From contig NZ_CP021382.1 of assembly GCF_002162135.1 (NCBI RefSeq), positions 4,152,001 through 4,216,000 of the forward strand: DNA of 64,000 bases, in the 5' to 3' direction. Of this stretch, positions 10,270 to 18,822 are shown in pieces. Position 1 is the stretch's first letter; every line of letters starts with the position of its first letter. Origin of the DNA: Cellvibrio sp. PSBB006. GTDB lineage: Bacteria > Pseudomonadota > Gammaproteobacteria > Pseudomonadales > Cellvibrionaceae. The notes under the pieces were generated by a model, which worked only from the letters and a program-made list of their open reading frames with translations, did not search any database and had not been told where the DNA came from. The translations under genes were made by a program, and so were the position numbers.

Positions 10270-12582
10270 TTAAAAATTATAGCCGAGAGTCAGCTTCACA
10301 CTCCGTGGCAGGATATATCGACCATTCGCCGATGCACCGACTGCGCGCGGATCGCTTTCTGTCAACGCCAATTCATCTGTCAGGTTATCAACGGATAATT
10401 GCACGCTGAGGTCACTGATATCGACCAATACCCCGATATCAAACTTGTCATAGCCATCCAGTTCATTGGTGTTGGCATTGTCACCATAGCGATCGCTGAC
10501 CAACGTCCAGGTGCCGTAAATTGTCGCACTGACATCATTGGCAAACTCCATAGAATAACTGGGAGTAAAGCGCAATTGATGCGTCGGTTGGCGCTGCACC
10601 TGATTACCATCGTCGGGTCCGGCGCTGGTAATTTCCGGTTCCTGAATAGTCGCGTTGAGGTCCAGCGTTAAATTGCCTAACAATAAATTACCGTCGATCT
10701 CTACACCAATCGCCTCGGTCTCCAAACGCTCACAGGTTGCTCCACCGACATCGCAGAACGGTTGTCCCTTGGTTTCGTTGGCAAAACCGGTGGCGTAAAG
10801 CGAGTAAAAATCCCTTGCTAATTTATAACCCAATTCATATTGGGTGACATCAATGATTAAATCAGAGCCGAGGTTGAAATCACCACGAAAATCGCGGTAA
10901 GCATCAAAATCGGGATATTTATGACCATCGTTGATGCGCACGAACACACCCATGTCATCGGTGAAATTCCAGTTGGCGGCGGCGGTGTAGGAAACTTTGT
11001 CTTCATCCGTTTCGACAAAGAAATCGTCGCGGCCATCGCGCAGACCATCATCTACTGAATAACTGGTTTCGCGATTGACGATGCGGACACCGGCATCCAA
11101 CGTCAGAGCGCCGATGTAAGTTTCCCCTGCAATATAAAACGCATTTTCCCGCGCATCACCCAGTGCGCTTACATCGTATTTAAATCCACACGTAGGCTCA
11201 TCCGCTTCCTGGCAATCATCTGTAATGCTATCAGCGGTAAGTTGCTCGCCGTTATGACCCAATACATACCATTTCTGATTGCCGATGGACCACCATTCAT
11301 CCACTTCCCATGACGATGTGTAATAACCGAGTGTCACTTTAAAATCCTGCCAACGTTTGCTTAAACTCAAATCGTTGTTAAACGTTTTTACATCTTTGTG
11401 AACCACCCAGGGTCCAAACATCTGTACCAGATCGTCAGCAGCAACGTCAGTGCCGGAAACCGTTTCGCCGGCGACACCACCATTCAAACTGCCGAGGGTA
11501 ACCGCCGCACTCTGTGGAACAAAACCGTGGGTATTGGCGGCGCCTTTGGTCAGACTAAAGCGATCGATAAACGTCCAGTCGTTACCCAAATCCAATTCAA
11601 TGGCGCCGCCGGTGACACTGCCGTCCCAGCCGCGCCCTTTGCCTATATCAAATTCTTCCCAGGTAATGGCCGAGCCGCCTTCACCATCGGGGCCGCTGAC
11701 AGGAACCAGAACATGGCGGTTGCGCGGGCCGACCTGGGTGTACTCAGCATCCAGTCCAGTTTCCACGCCATTCACGTCCAGTGCCACCGGCAAATACCAG
11801 GTGCCGTGATCATTGGTCAGTCGATGAAAAATATTGGCTTTACCGTTGTCGAGGATCTTGGTGATATTGATGGTGAACTGATGGCCTTCTTCCGCATTAA
11901 AACCGGCATCGCGCACACCGGGAGAGGAGCTGATATAACCGCCGATCATGTAATAAAGATCATCGTCCAGTTTGCCGCTTACGACACCGTCGATACGTTG
12001 CAGGTCGTAATCCGACGTGGAGTATTTCACGGTGCCAGCCGTATCTTCTCCGCCCTCTTTAAGAATAAAGTTAGTGGTTAAACCCACTTGGCCATTGGCA
12101 TACACCGGGTTTGGCCCGCCGCGCAAACCTTCCATGCGCGCAATGGTTTCATCGATACGAAAGAGCGTGGAGTTTTCCATAAACGATAAAGTTGGCGCGG
12201 GATAAACCGCCAGGCCATTGATCGCCACCGTCACAAAATCTGCATCGCCGCCACTGGGGAAGCCGCGCACAAAAATGTTGGCCCCGGAGACACCGCCCGA
12301 ACTTTCCACCCACACACCCGGTATGGTTTTAAGTAAATCGGCGGTGCTGGCGGGGGCGACCTGATTAATTTCTTCTTCGCTGACGGTAGAGATAGCAAAG
12401 CTCGCATCAAACTTGCGCAATGAAGCGCCACCCGGCGTACCCGTAACGATCATTTCTTCAATGGCCGGCAAGGGTTCTTGTGCATGTGCCGAAGGCATCA
12501 GCGCAGTCGCCAGTGGTGTTAATAAAAAAATAAAATACTTGGCGGGGTTACGGTAATCAGCAGTGTGTTTATTTTTATTCAT
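10270..12582 (-). CDS. TonB-dependent outer-membrane receptor, probably for trehalose or an oligosaccharide
   Basis: An outer-membrane active transporter. The signal peptide MNKNKHTADYRNPAKYFIFL and its continuation end at AHAQ, followed by a TonB-box-like EEMIVTGTP. A plug domain follows (ADLLKTIPGVWVESSGG, IFVRGFPSGG), then a beta barrel ending in the aromatic terminus VKLTLGYNF. GGTGGAGAACCATC before the ATG at 12582 fixes the start; the frame continues 14 codons upstream but without a ribosome site. Its downstream neighbour is a lipoprotein trehalase, so trehalose or a trehalose-containing ligand is the natural guess. No regulator or inner-membrane transporter is linked, suggesting that the released glucose is taken up elsewhere. 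Confidence 0.85.
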   Translation of the reverse strand: MNKNKHTADYRNPAKYFIFLLTPLATALMPSAHAQEPLPAIEEMIVTGTPGGASLRKFDASFAISTVSEEEINQVAPASTADLLKTIPGVWVESSGGVSGANIFVRGFPSGGDADFVTVAINGLAVYPAPTLSFMENSTLFRIDETIARMEGLRGGPNPVYANGQVGLTTNFILKEGGEDTAGTVKYSTSDYDLQRIDGVVSGKLDDDLYYMIGGYISSSPGVRDAGFNAEEGHQFTINITKILDNGKANIFHRLTNDHGTWYLPVALDVNGVETGLDAEYTQVGPRNRHVLVPVSGPDGEGGSAITWEEFDIGKGRGWDGSVTGGAIELDLGNDWTFIDRFSLTKGAANTHGFVPQSAAVTLGSLNGGVAGETVSGTDVAADDLVQMFGPWVVHKDVKTFNNDLSLSKRWQDFKVTLGYYTSSWEVDEWWSIGNQKWYVLGHNGEQLTADSITDDCQEADEPTCGFKYDVSALGDARENAFYIAGETYIGALTLDAGVRIVNRETSYSVDDGLRDGRDDFFVETDEDKVSYTAAANWNFTDDMGVFVRINDGHKYPDFDAYRDFRGDFNLGSDLIIDVTQYELGYKLARDFYSLYATGFANETKGQPFCDVGGATCERLETEAIGVEIDGNLLLGNLTLDLNATIQEPEITSAGPDDGNQVQRQPTHQLRFTPSYSMEFANDVSATIYGTWTLVSDRYGDNANTNELDGYDKFDIGVLVDISDLSVQLSVDNLTDELALTESDPRAVGASANGRYILPRSVKLTLGYNF

Positions 12583-12867
12583 GATGGTTCTCCACCCCAT
12601 TGGGGATTTGGTGGTTTCCGTCATTAACTCTGACGATGAACATGCATGACAAAAACAGGAACGGGAATTCTTATCGCTCTAAGAGCCTAGTGAATGAAAT
12701 TTTTAAAAGCAATTTAAACTGGAGAATAAGACAATTTTTTACATGTGGGAGATGAGCGATGTGCCAGCACCAACGAAACTAAATATGTAGTCGTTTTACT
12801 TACATAACCATGAGTATTTAAAAAAGTTTTTTTGAGAAGGGAATAAAATTTTAAAAAAATACGAAGC

Positions 12868-13452
12868 TTATTTTGTCGTATGCAGATCTTGCATTGCCGC
12901 AGCCCAGTTGCCTTTTGCAGCTTCAGGCAGGGCGCGAATGGCGCGATCAATTGCATCATCAATCAGGGCTTGTTCGCTTGCCGGAGCCTTCTTTAATACA
13001 AAGCCCACCACTTGTGCAGCAGAGCCGGGATGACCAATGCCGAGGCGCAAGCGATTGAAGTTTTGATTGTTGCCCAGTGCGCTGATGGTATCGCGTAAAC
13101 CATTGTGTCCGCCGTGTCCGCCGCCGTGTTTGAAACGTGCAACGCCTGGGGCAAGGTCCAGTTCATCATGTGCGATAAGGATGGCTTCGGGAGGAATTTT
13201 GTAGAACTGGGCGAGAGCATTAATAGCTTGCCCGCTGCGGTTCATAAACGTGGTGGGAATCAACAGGCGCAGGTCGCGGCCGTGGAAATGAAGGCGAGCA
13301 GTTAGTCCGTAGAATTTATTTTCCGGAACCAGGCTGGCGCCCTCACGGCGCGCCAGCTCGGTAACGAAATCAGCACCGGCATTGTGACGGGTCCTGTCAT
13401 ATTCAGCGCCCGGATTGCCCAGGCCCACGATTAATTGCAGGGGAGTGTCCAT
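12868..13452 (-). CDS. pth: Peptidyl-tRNA hydrolase
   Basis: Recycles tRNA from drop-off peptidyl-tRNA in the cytoplasm; essential in bacteria. GLGNPG near the N-terminus, the catalytic His region [19 protein letters not shown] and [13 protein letters not shown] are all in place, and the 194-aa length is standard. ATG at 13452 is preferred; a GTG directly before it would add one residue. It follows rplY by 21 bp on the same strand, the usual gammaproteobacterial order, but ychF does not follow directly. Confidence 0.96.
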   Translation of the reverse strand: MDTPLQLIVGLGNPGAEYDRTRHNAGADFVTELARREGASLVPENKFYGLTARLHFHGRDLRLLIPTTFMNRSGQAINALAQFYKIPPEAILIAHDELDLAPGVARFKHGGGHGGHNGLRDTISALGNNQNFNRLRLGIGHPGSAAQVVGFVLKKAPASEQALIDDAIDRAIRALPEAAKGNWAAAMQDLHTTK

Positions 13453-13473
13453 CACAATACCGTTGAGAGCCGA

Positions 13474-14100
13474 TTAAGCAGTAGCGCCGTCTTCAGCAGC
13501 TTCTTCGTCAGCACCGCCTTTCGGCTTCAGCATGGTCACAACAGCCAGGTCGTGATCAGCACCGTGACTCAATGCAACGGAAGTTACACCTTTGGGCAGT
13601 TTCAGGTCGGAGATGTGCAGGATCTGGCCCACTTCCATCTCGCCCAGATCAACTTCGATGAACTCCGGCAAGTTGGCTGGCAAACAGCTGACTTCCAATT
13701 GCACCAGGTTGTGTACCACTTTACCGCCTTGCAGTTTCACACCTTTGGAGGTGGCTTCATTAATGAAGTGCAGCGGTACGTTGGTGTGCAGCTTGGTGGA
13801 CTTGGAAACGCGCAGGAAGTCTGCGTGCAGAACCTGGGTCTTGGACGGGTGGCGTTGCAGATCTTTCAGGATCACATCTTCGGCTTTGCCGGCGATGTTC
13901 AGGCTGATGATGTGCGAGTAAAACGCTTCGTTTTCCAGGTGCTTGATCAGATCTTTATGGTTGATGCTGATATTTACCGGATTTTTGCTTCCGCCATACA
14001 CGATGCCGGGAACAAGACCTTCCAGACGACGCAGGCGGCGGCTCGCACCTTTCCCCAGATCGTCACGGGCTTGGGCATCTAATACAAAGTCTTCAGACAT
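13474..14100 (-). CDS. rplY: 50S ribosomal protein L25, long CTC form
   Basis: Binds 5S rRNA in the large subunit. At 208 aa it is the two-domain CTC form: an N-terminal 5S-binding domain (GKGASRRLRRLEGLVPGIVYGG) and a C-terminal domain with ADFLRVSKSTKLHTNVPLHF and EVDLGEMEVGQILHISDLKLPKG, followed by an acidic, Ala-rich tail. Located between prs and pth on the minus strand as in pseudomonads. A terminator separates it from prs, so it probably has its own promoter. Confidence 0.96.
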   Translation of the reverse strand: MSEDFVLDAQARDDLGKGASRRLRRLEGLVPGIVYGGSKNPVNISINHKDLIKHLENEAFYSHIISLNIAGKAEDVILKDLQRHPSKTQVLHADFLRVSKSTKLHTNVPLHFINEATSKGVKLQGGKVVHNLVQLEVSCLPANLPEFIEVDLGEMEVGQILHISDLKLPKGVTSVALSHGADHDLAVVTMLKPKGGADEEAAEDGATA

Positions 14101-14155
14101 TTTTCAGTACTCATGTTTGACTGCAAGGGTCCGCGACCAGAACCGTTTGCAGAGT

Positions 14156-14181
14156 TAAAAAAACCAATGCTGTGGCATTGG
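14156..14181 (-). terminator. Rho-independent terminator after prs
   Basis: On the minus strand CCAATGC-CACA-GCATTGG is followed by a run of seven T residues. It sits 27 bp past the prs stop and before rplY. Confidence 0.85.
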
Positions 14182-14207
14182 TGGTGATCCGAGTACGTTG
14201 TTCAGGT

Positions 14208-15149
14208 CTAGCGGAACATCGCACTCAGGGATTCTTCATTGCTCAGGCGTCGCATAGCCTCAGCGAGCATTCTCGACAGGGTAAGCTGGCGAATGCGTGG
14301 GCAATCTTTGGCTTCCTGACGCAAGGGGATGGAGTCGGTCACAACCAACTCATCCAGGACAGAGTTATTCAGGTTTTGTATCGCGTTGCCGGACAAGACC
14401 GGGTGCGTACAGTAAGCAATGACGCGCTTGGCGCCGTGTTCTTTCAGCGCCTTGGCAGCATTGCACAGGGTGCCGGCAGTATCCACCATGTCATCAACCA
14501 GCAAACAAGTGCGATCATTGACATCACCGATGATGTTCATCACCTCCGCAACGCCAGCCTGGGGGCGACGTTTGTCGATAATCGCCAGATCAATACCCAG
14601 TTGTTTAGCTACCGCGCGTGCGCGAACCACACCGCCGATATCCGGGGAAACCACAATCAGATCCTGGAAGCTTTGCTTCTCGATATCTTCGAGTAACACG
14701 GGAGAACCGTAGACATTGTCCACTGGCACATCGAAGAAACCCTGAATCTGTTCCGCGTGCAGGTCGACAGTCAGGACACGATCTACACCAACACCGACCA
14801 TCATGTCGGCTACTACCTTGGCGGTAATCGGTACCCGCGCTGAACGCACGCGTCGATCCTGCCGTGCATAACCAAAGTAGGGAACGACCGCAGTGATGCG
14901 ACCGGCGGAGGCGCGTCGCAACGCATCTACCATCACAATCAATTCGATCAGGTTATCGTTAGTTGGCGCACAGGTGGATTGCACCACAAACACATCGCGA
15001 CCGCGCACGTTGGTCAGCAACTCAACGGCAACTTCACCATCAGAAAACTGCGAGACTGAAACCTCACCCAGTTGCATGCCGAGATGGTCGACAATCTTTT
15101 GTGCAAGTTCAGGGTTGGCGTTGCCGGTAAAGACCATCAAGTCAGTCAC
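14208..15149 (-). CDS. prs: Ribose-phosphate pyrophosphokinase
   Basis: Makes PRPP from ribose-5-phosphate and ATP for nucleotide, His and Trp synthesis. The sequence tracks E. coli Prs closely: [52 protein letters not shown] and the PRPP-binding loop [16 protein letters not shown] at 15149 is the best start: AAAGG lies 8 nt upstream, and the 313-aa product ([12 protein letters not shown]...) aligns with the family N-terminus. The longer frame upstream runs into an AT-rich repeated leader. An exact 19-bp tandem duplication (15163-15200) lies in the leader. Confidence 0.96.
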   Translation of the reverse strand: MTDLMVFTGNANPELAQKIVDHLGMQLGEVSVSQFSDGEVAVELLTNVRGRDVFVVQSTCAPTNDNLIELIVMVDALRRASAGRITAVVPYFGYARQDRRVRSARVPITAKVVADMMVGVGVDRVLTVDLHAEQIQGFFDVPVDNVYGSPVLLEDIEKQSFQDLIVVSPDIGGVVRARAVAKQLGIDLAIIDKRRPQAGVAEVMNIIGDVNDRTCLLVDDMVDTAGTLCNAAKALKEHGAKRVIAYCTHPVLSGNAIQNLNNSVLDELVVTDSIPLRQEAKDCPRIRQLTLSRMLAEAMRRLSNEESLSAMFR

Positions 15150-15162
15150 GTCATGTACCTTT

Positions 15163-15200
15163 ATATAAAGCCGATAATAAAATATAAAGCCGATAATAAA
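15163..15200. repeat. Exact 2 x 19-bp tandem repeat in the prs leader
   Basis: ATATAAAGCCGATAATAAA occurs twice back to back (15163-15181 and 15182-15200). The first copy ends about 14 nt upstream of the GTG start of prs and includes the likely AAAGG ribosome-site surroundings, so the duplication lies in the 5' leader. Confidence 0.85.
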
Positions 15201-15385
15201 GCTGCTAAATGTGTAAACCGATAGCGTTTTCGATTTGCTGTCGATGATACTGCGTCTAAAACTACAGGTTTTTACCCTATGCCATTCACACACCCTCTGC
15301 CGGAGGGTTGCTAGCTTCAGACCGTATGATCCACATTGAGGAAGGTGCGGTCACTGTCTGGTGAAGTCACAATGACGCGAGAAAA

Positions 15386-15460
15386 TGGCAGGGGCGGAAG
15401 GACTCGAACCTACGAATGGCGGGATCAAAACCCGCTGCCTTACCACTTGGCGACGCCCCT
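15386..15460 (-). tRNA. tRNA-Gln (UUG)
   Basis: On the minus strand the acceptor AGGGGCG pairs with CGCCCCT, followed by G and an encoded CCA. The anticodon arm GCGGG-TTTTGAT-CCCGC shows anticodon TTG, and the T arm carries GGTTCGAGTCC. It lies 20 bp after ispE and upstream of prs, the same place as in pseudomonads. Confidence 0.97.
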
Positions 15461-15480
15461 GGAGAAGTAATTCTTGCGCT

Positions 15481-16338
15481 TTAGTGCGCGACTGGAAGCA
15501 GATTATAAAGTGGCGAGCGGTTGATGCCTTGTGCGATAAATCCCGGCAGATTTTTTGGCGCTTGGGCCAGCACATGTTGTGCTTCTTCTGCGGAATCAAA
15601 CGCGGCGAACACGCAAGCTCCTGTTCCAGTCATTCGAGCATTTTCGGTGTGTTGGCTTAGCCAATTCAGCGCTTCATCCACAGGGGGATAAAGTCTTCGC
15701 ACCAGTGTCTGGCAGTCGTTTCGACCACCCTGCTCAAGAAAGGCCGCTACTGTAATGTTCGGCGTGTCTCTTGTCAAATCTTTGTGGGAAAAAATTTCAG
15801 CGGTAGAAACGTGGCAATTCGGATGCAAAACCACGAACCATTTTTGAGGTAATTCAATCGCTTGCAGGCGCTCGCCGACGCCTTCGGCCCATGCGGTTTG
15901 AGCGCCGATAAAGACCGGAATATCCGCTCCCAGTTTCAATCCGAGCGCGTGCAATTCCATCATCGTCAAATCACATTCCCACAGATAATTCAGCGCGACC
16001 AGCGTGGTGGCTGCGTTGCTACTGCCGCCGCCGATGCCGCCGCCCATAGGCAAGCGTTTTTCCAGTTGGATATCCACCCCTACTTCGGTGCTGCAATAGG
16101 ATTGCAATAGTCGCGCAGCACGCACAATCAGGTTGTCGTAAAAGGGTACTTCAGGCATGGCCGGGCTAAGGGTAATTTCCTGGTCGTCGCGCCGCTCAAA
16201 GATGATGGTGTCGCCATAGTTGAGCAATTGAAACAATGTCTGCAAGTTGTGATAGCCATCAGCTCGGCGGCCGGTGATATGCAGGAACAGATTGAGTTTG
16301 GCGGGGGAAAGCAGGGTGATTGAATCGGGTGTGCTCAT
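15481..16338 (-). CDS. ispE: 4-diphosphocytidyl-2-C-methyl-D-erythritol kinase
   Basis: The ATP-dependent kinase of the MEP isoprenoid pathway, cytoplasmic. [20 protein letters not shown] at the N-terminus and the GHMP ATP loop [14 protein letters not shown] near residue 97 are diagnostic, as is [10 protein letters not shown] near 235. The 285-aa length is standard. It starts 13 bp after the lolB stop in a co-directional block TPR-lolB-ispE and is followed by tRNA-Gln. Confidence 0.96.
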   Translation of the reverse strand: MSTPDSITLLSPAKLNLFLHITGRRADGYHNLQTLFQLLNYGDTIIFERRDDQEITLSPAMPEVPFYDNLIVRAARLLQSYCSTEVGVDIQLEKRLPMGGGIGGGSSNAATTLVALNYLWECDLTMMELHALGLKLGADIPVFIGAQTAWAEGVGERLQAIELPQKWFVVLHPNCHVSTAEIFSHKDLTRDTPNITVAAFLEQGGRNDCQTLVRRLYPPVDEALNWLSQHTENARMTGTGACVFAAFDSAEEAQHVLAQAPKNLPGFIAQGINRSPLYNLLPVAH

Positions 16339-16351
16339 AGGTGAACCCTTA

Positions 16352-16972
16352 TCAGTCCAGTTGCCATTGACGGATGATCAGCGTCAGGCGGATGTCGCCA
16401 TAGGTGGCGGTGACGCGGCCCGGTAATGGTAACGAGTATGTGCCTGTGGGTACTGACTGGTAATTCTGGTATTGGATTTGCCAGCCAGCCTGCTCCAATT
16501 GCGTGAGGAGCCCGGCTTCATTTTGCTCCATGCGAACGACCGGTTGGTGCGGCGCCGGTACACCGCGCACCCAATAGGCGAGCTGCATAACGGGTAAGGT
16601 CCAACCGGTTGTTTGATAAATCAGGGTTTCAGCAGAGTCAGCCGTCAGGGGGGCTTCGCCGGGCTGCTGCAAGGTAACGCGACCGGGCTTGCCGCTGATC
16701 AGCAATCGGCCCTGTCCTAAAGGACCACTGAGGTCCAGTGAATAATGACGCTTGTTATTTTGCCAGCGCAGGTTGGCGCTGCCATTCTCGTCTGGAATAC
16801 GCACACCCAGTTTGCCGGTGATCTGCCAGTGGGACACTTTTTGTACCCGCGCCTCATGGCTTGGCCAATCGTCAATCGGTTGGGGCAGGCGATGGGCGCA
16901 GCCGCTGATTAACACAAACAACAAAATCGCCAGAGGAGAAATGCGTGCGAATTTGTGTTGAGGGACAATCAT
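16352..16972 (-). CDS. lolB: Outer-membrane lipoprotein insertion protein LolB
   Basis: Receives lipoproteins from LolA and inserts them in the inner leaflet of the outer membrane. It is itself a lipoprotein, with lipobox LISGC at residues 21-25. [23 protein letters not shown] and the C-terminal [15 protein letters not shown] match the family, and the 206-aa length is typical. Its start overlaps the stop of the upstream TPR gene by 4 bp (ATGA), so the two are translationally coupled. Confidence 0.93.
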   Translation of the reverse strand: MIVPQHKFARISPLAILLFVLISGCAHRLPQPIDDWPSHEARVQKVSHWQITGKLGVRIPDENGSANLRWQNNKRHYSLDLSGPLGQGRLLISGKPGRVTLQQPGEAPLTADSAETLIYQTTGWTLPVMQLAYWVRGVPAPHQPVVRMEQNEAGLLTQLEQAGWQIQYQNYQSVPTGTYSLPLPGRVTATYGDIRLTLIIRQWQLD

Positions 16973-18708
16973 TCCTGGTCAGCCTTGAGCCGTTGTATGG
17001 TGGAGGTTATGACTTCGCTGTCCGGGGTAAGTTTTAGTGCATCTTTCCAGATTTGACGCGCTTCATCTTTTTCACCAATAACCCACAAAACCTCGCCCAG
17101 GTGCGCCGCAATTTCGGCATCCTGATAGGCGTCATAAGCGCGGCGCAAGTAAGCCAGGGCTTCCGGGTAATTGCCGGTGCGGTAGTGCAGCCAGCCCACG
17201 CTGTCGATGATGGCGGGGTCAGCCGGGTTAAGTGTATAGGCTTTAACGAGGAGTTCGCGGGCTTCATCAAAACGCGTGGTTTTGTCGGTCAGGATATAGC
17301 CCAGTGCATTGAGTGCGGCCGCATTGTCCGGTTCCTGCGCCAGGACTGTGCGCAGATCTTTTTCCGCTGCTGCGAGCTGGTTGCGCTGGTCATAGAGCAT
17401 GGCGCGCGCGAACAACAGGTTGCTTTGTTCCGCTGCAGGTGTGGTTTTCAAGGTGCGGTTCAGTACGGTTTCGGCGGCATCCAGATACCCGTATTTGACG
17501 AGTGTCTGCGCGTGAATCAGGTTGAGTCCGCTGGCTTGGTCTGGGAAGCGGTTCAGGGTCCGCTTCATGTGTTCTGTTGCGCTTAACAGATCACCGCTGC
17601 GGATCATGATATTCAGCAGATTGACTGTGGCCGGCACAAAGTCATTGCCCTGTTCAACTTGCAAATAATGAATCAGCGCCGTTTCTGTATCCTTGCGTTC
17701 CTCAGCTAAACGGCCCAGATAATAATGCGCGGTAGAGATATGCTGATCGCGGTCCAGCAGCTTCTCAAAAGCGACGATGGCTGTTTCGGTATCCTTGCGC
17801 TCCAGGGCGATGATGCCGAGGGATAACAATAAATCACCATCGTTGGGCGATTGTTCTACCAGAATCTCAAATTGTTCCTGCGCGAGTCCGAGGTCGTGGT
17901 GGGTAAGGATGCGGGCATATTGCAGGCGCAAGCGGATGTTATCCGGGTATTGCTCCAGCAAAGCCGTCATCCGGGCAATAGCTTCTTCATCGCGCTTGAG
18001 TTGATGGAGCAAATTGGCTTCAAGGATGGCGGCGGGAATACTGCTGGCATTTTGCTTCAGGGCAGCCTGTGCGTAACCCAATGCCTCGTCGAGTTTTTCC
18101 TGCTGTTGCAACAAAATGCCTGCGCCTACCAATAACTGCTCATCGGTTGGATGAGTGGCTAACTGATCCAGATACTTTTGCAGCAAGGCGACCCGTTCCT
18201 CGTCCGTCAGATTGGTGGCGTTGGCGGCAATATTCTGGAACAGGGTTTCTTCGCCTTTATCCAGCAGGCGGCGCGACATTTCAAAGGCTTCAAAGTGACG
18301 TCCGTTTTGCATCAGTGTCATGGACGCATTGGCGAGGGCTTCGCTGTTGTTCGGTGCTGCCTCGGCCCAGATGACGGCCGACTCCATGGCGATTTCATCT
18401 TCCCGTAAAAAGCGCGCAATCATGGTGGCCCGTTCGGCAACTTGCGGGTCACGTGTTTCCTTGGCTTGTTGTGCGTAGTTGCTCAGCGCGATATCAAATT
18501 GCTGGCGGCTTCCCGCAATCTCGGCGGCCAATAGGGAATACAGGGTTTCACGGGAAAAGGGGCGTTCGGGTGTCGGGGGAACAGGTGCAGGCTCCACAAC
18601 CGCGGCGGGTGCTGGCTCGGGGGCTTGGTCGGTGGCTTGCAAGGCGCAACCGCAGACGAGCCAGCAACTCAACAGGCTGGCAGGAAAAAACAGGGAACCT
18701 ACTCTCAT
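16969..18708 (-). CDS. Large TPR lipoprotein encoded next to lolB
   Basis: A 579-aa protein with an N-terminal lipoprotein signal (CWLVCGCA) and a Pro/Ala-rich linker (APEPAPAAVVEPAPVPPTPE). Many tetratricopeptide repeats cover about residues 50-570, for example TAHYYLGRLAEERKDTETAL and PDNAAALNALGYILTDKTTR. It corresponds in position to the TPR protein that precedes lolB in pseudomonads. A scaffold role at the outer membrane is inference; no catalytic domain is visible. It is translationally coupled to lolB. Confidence 0.85.
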   Translation of the reverse strand: MRVGSLFFPASLLSCWLVCGCALQATDQAPEPAPAAVVEPAPVPPTPERPFSRETLYSLLAAEIAGSRQQFDIALSNYAQQAKETRDPQVAERATMIARFLREDEIAMESAVIWAEAAPNNSEALANASMTLMQNGRHFEAFEMSRRLLDKGEETLFQNIAANATNLTDEERVALLQKYLDQLATHPTDEQLLVGAGILLQQQEKLDEALGYAQAALKQNASSIPAAILEANLLHQLKRDEEAIARMTALLEQYPDNIRLRLQYARILTHHDLGLAQEQFEILVEQSPNDGDLLLSLGIIALERKDTETAIVAFEKLLDRDQHISTAHYYLGRLAEERKDTETALIHYLQVEQGNDFVPATVNLLNIMIRSGDLLSATEHMKRTLNRFPDQASGLNLIHAQTLVKYGYLDAAETVLNRTLKTTPAAEQSNLLFARAMLYDQRNQLAAAEKDLRTVLAQEPDNAAALNALGYILTDKTTRFDEARELLVKAYTLNPADPAIIDSVGWLHYRTGNYPEALAYLRRAYDAYQDAEIAAHLGEVLWVIGEKDEARQIWKDALKLTPDSEVITSTIQRLKADQE

Positions 18709-18822
18709 GCTTCAGACAAATCCGGAATCAGGGGCTTGCGACGCGGCCAGCCATCATAAACATAGTGGCACTTTATCTCTATAGACGCTTGGGAATAAGC
18801 GGGTAAAAAACTGTACATGGGG

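Noticed and set aside
11398..12081. 227-codon plus-strand ORF
   Set aside because: Lies wholly antisense to the TonB receptor gene; no ribosome site or recognisable domain.
13435..14082. 215-codon plus-strand ORF
   Set aside because: Mirror of rplY; composition and lack of start signals point to a shadow frame.
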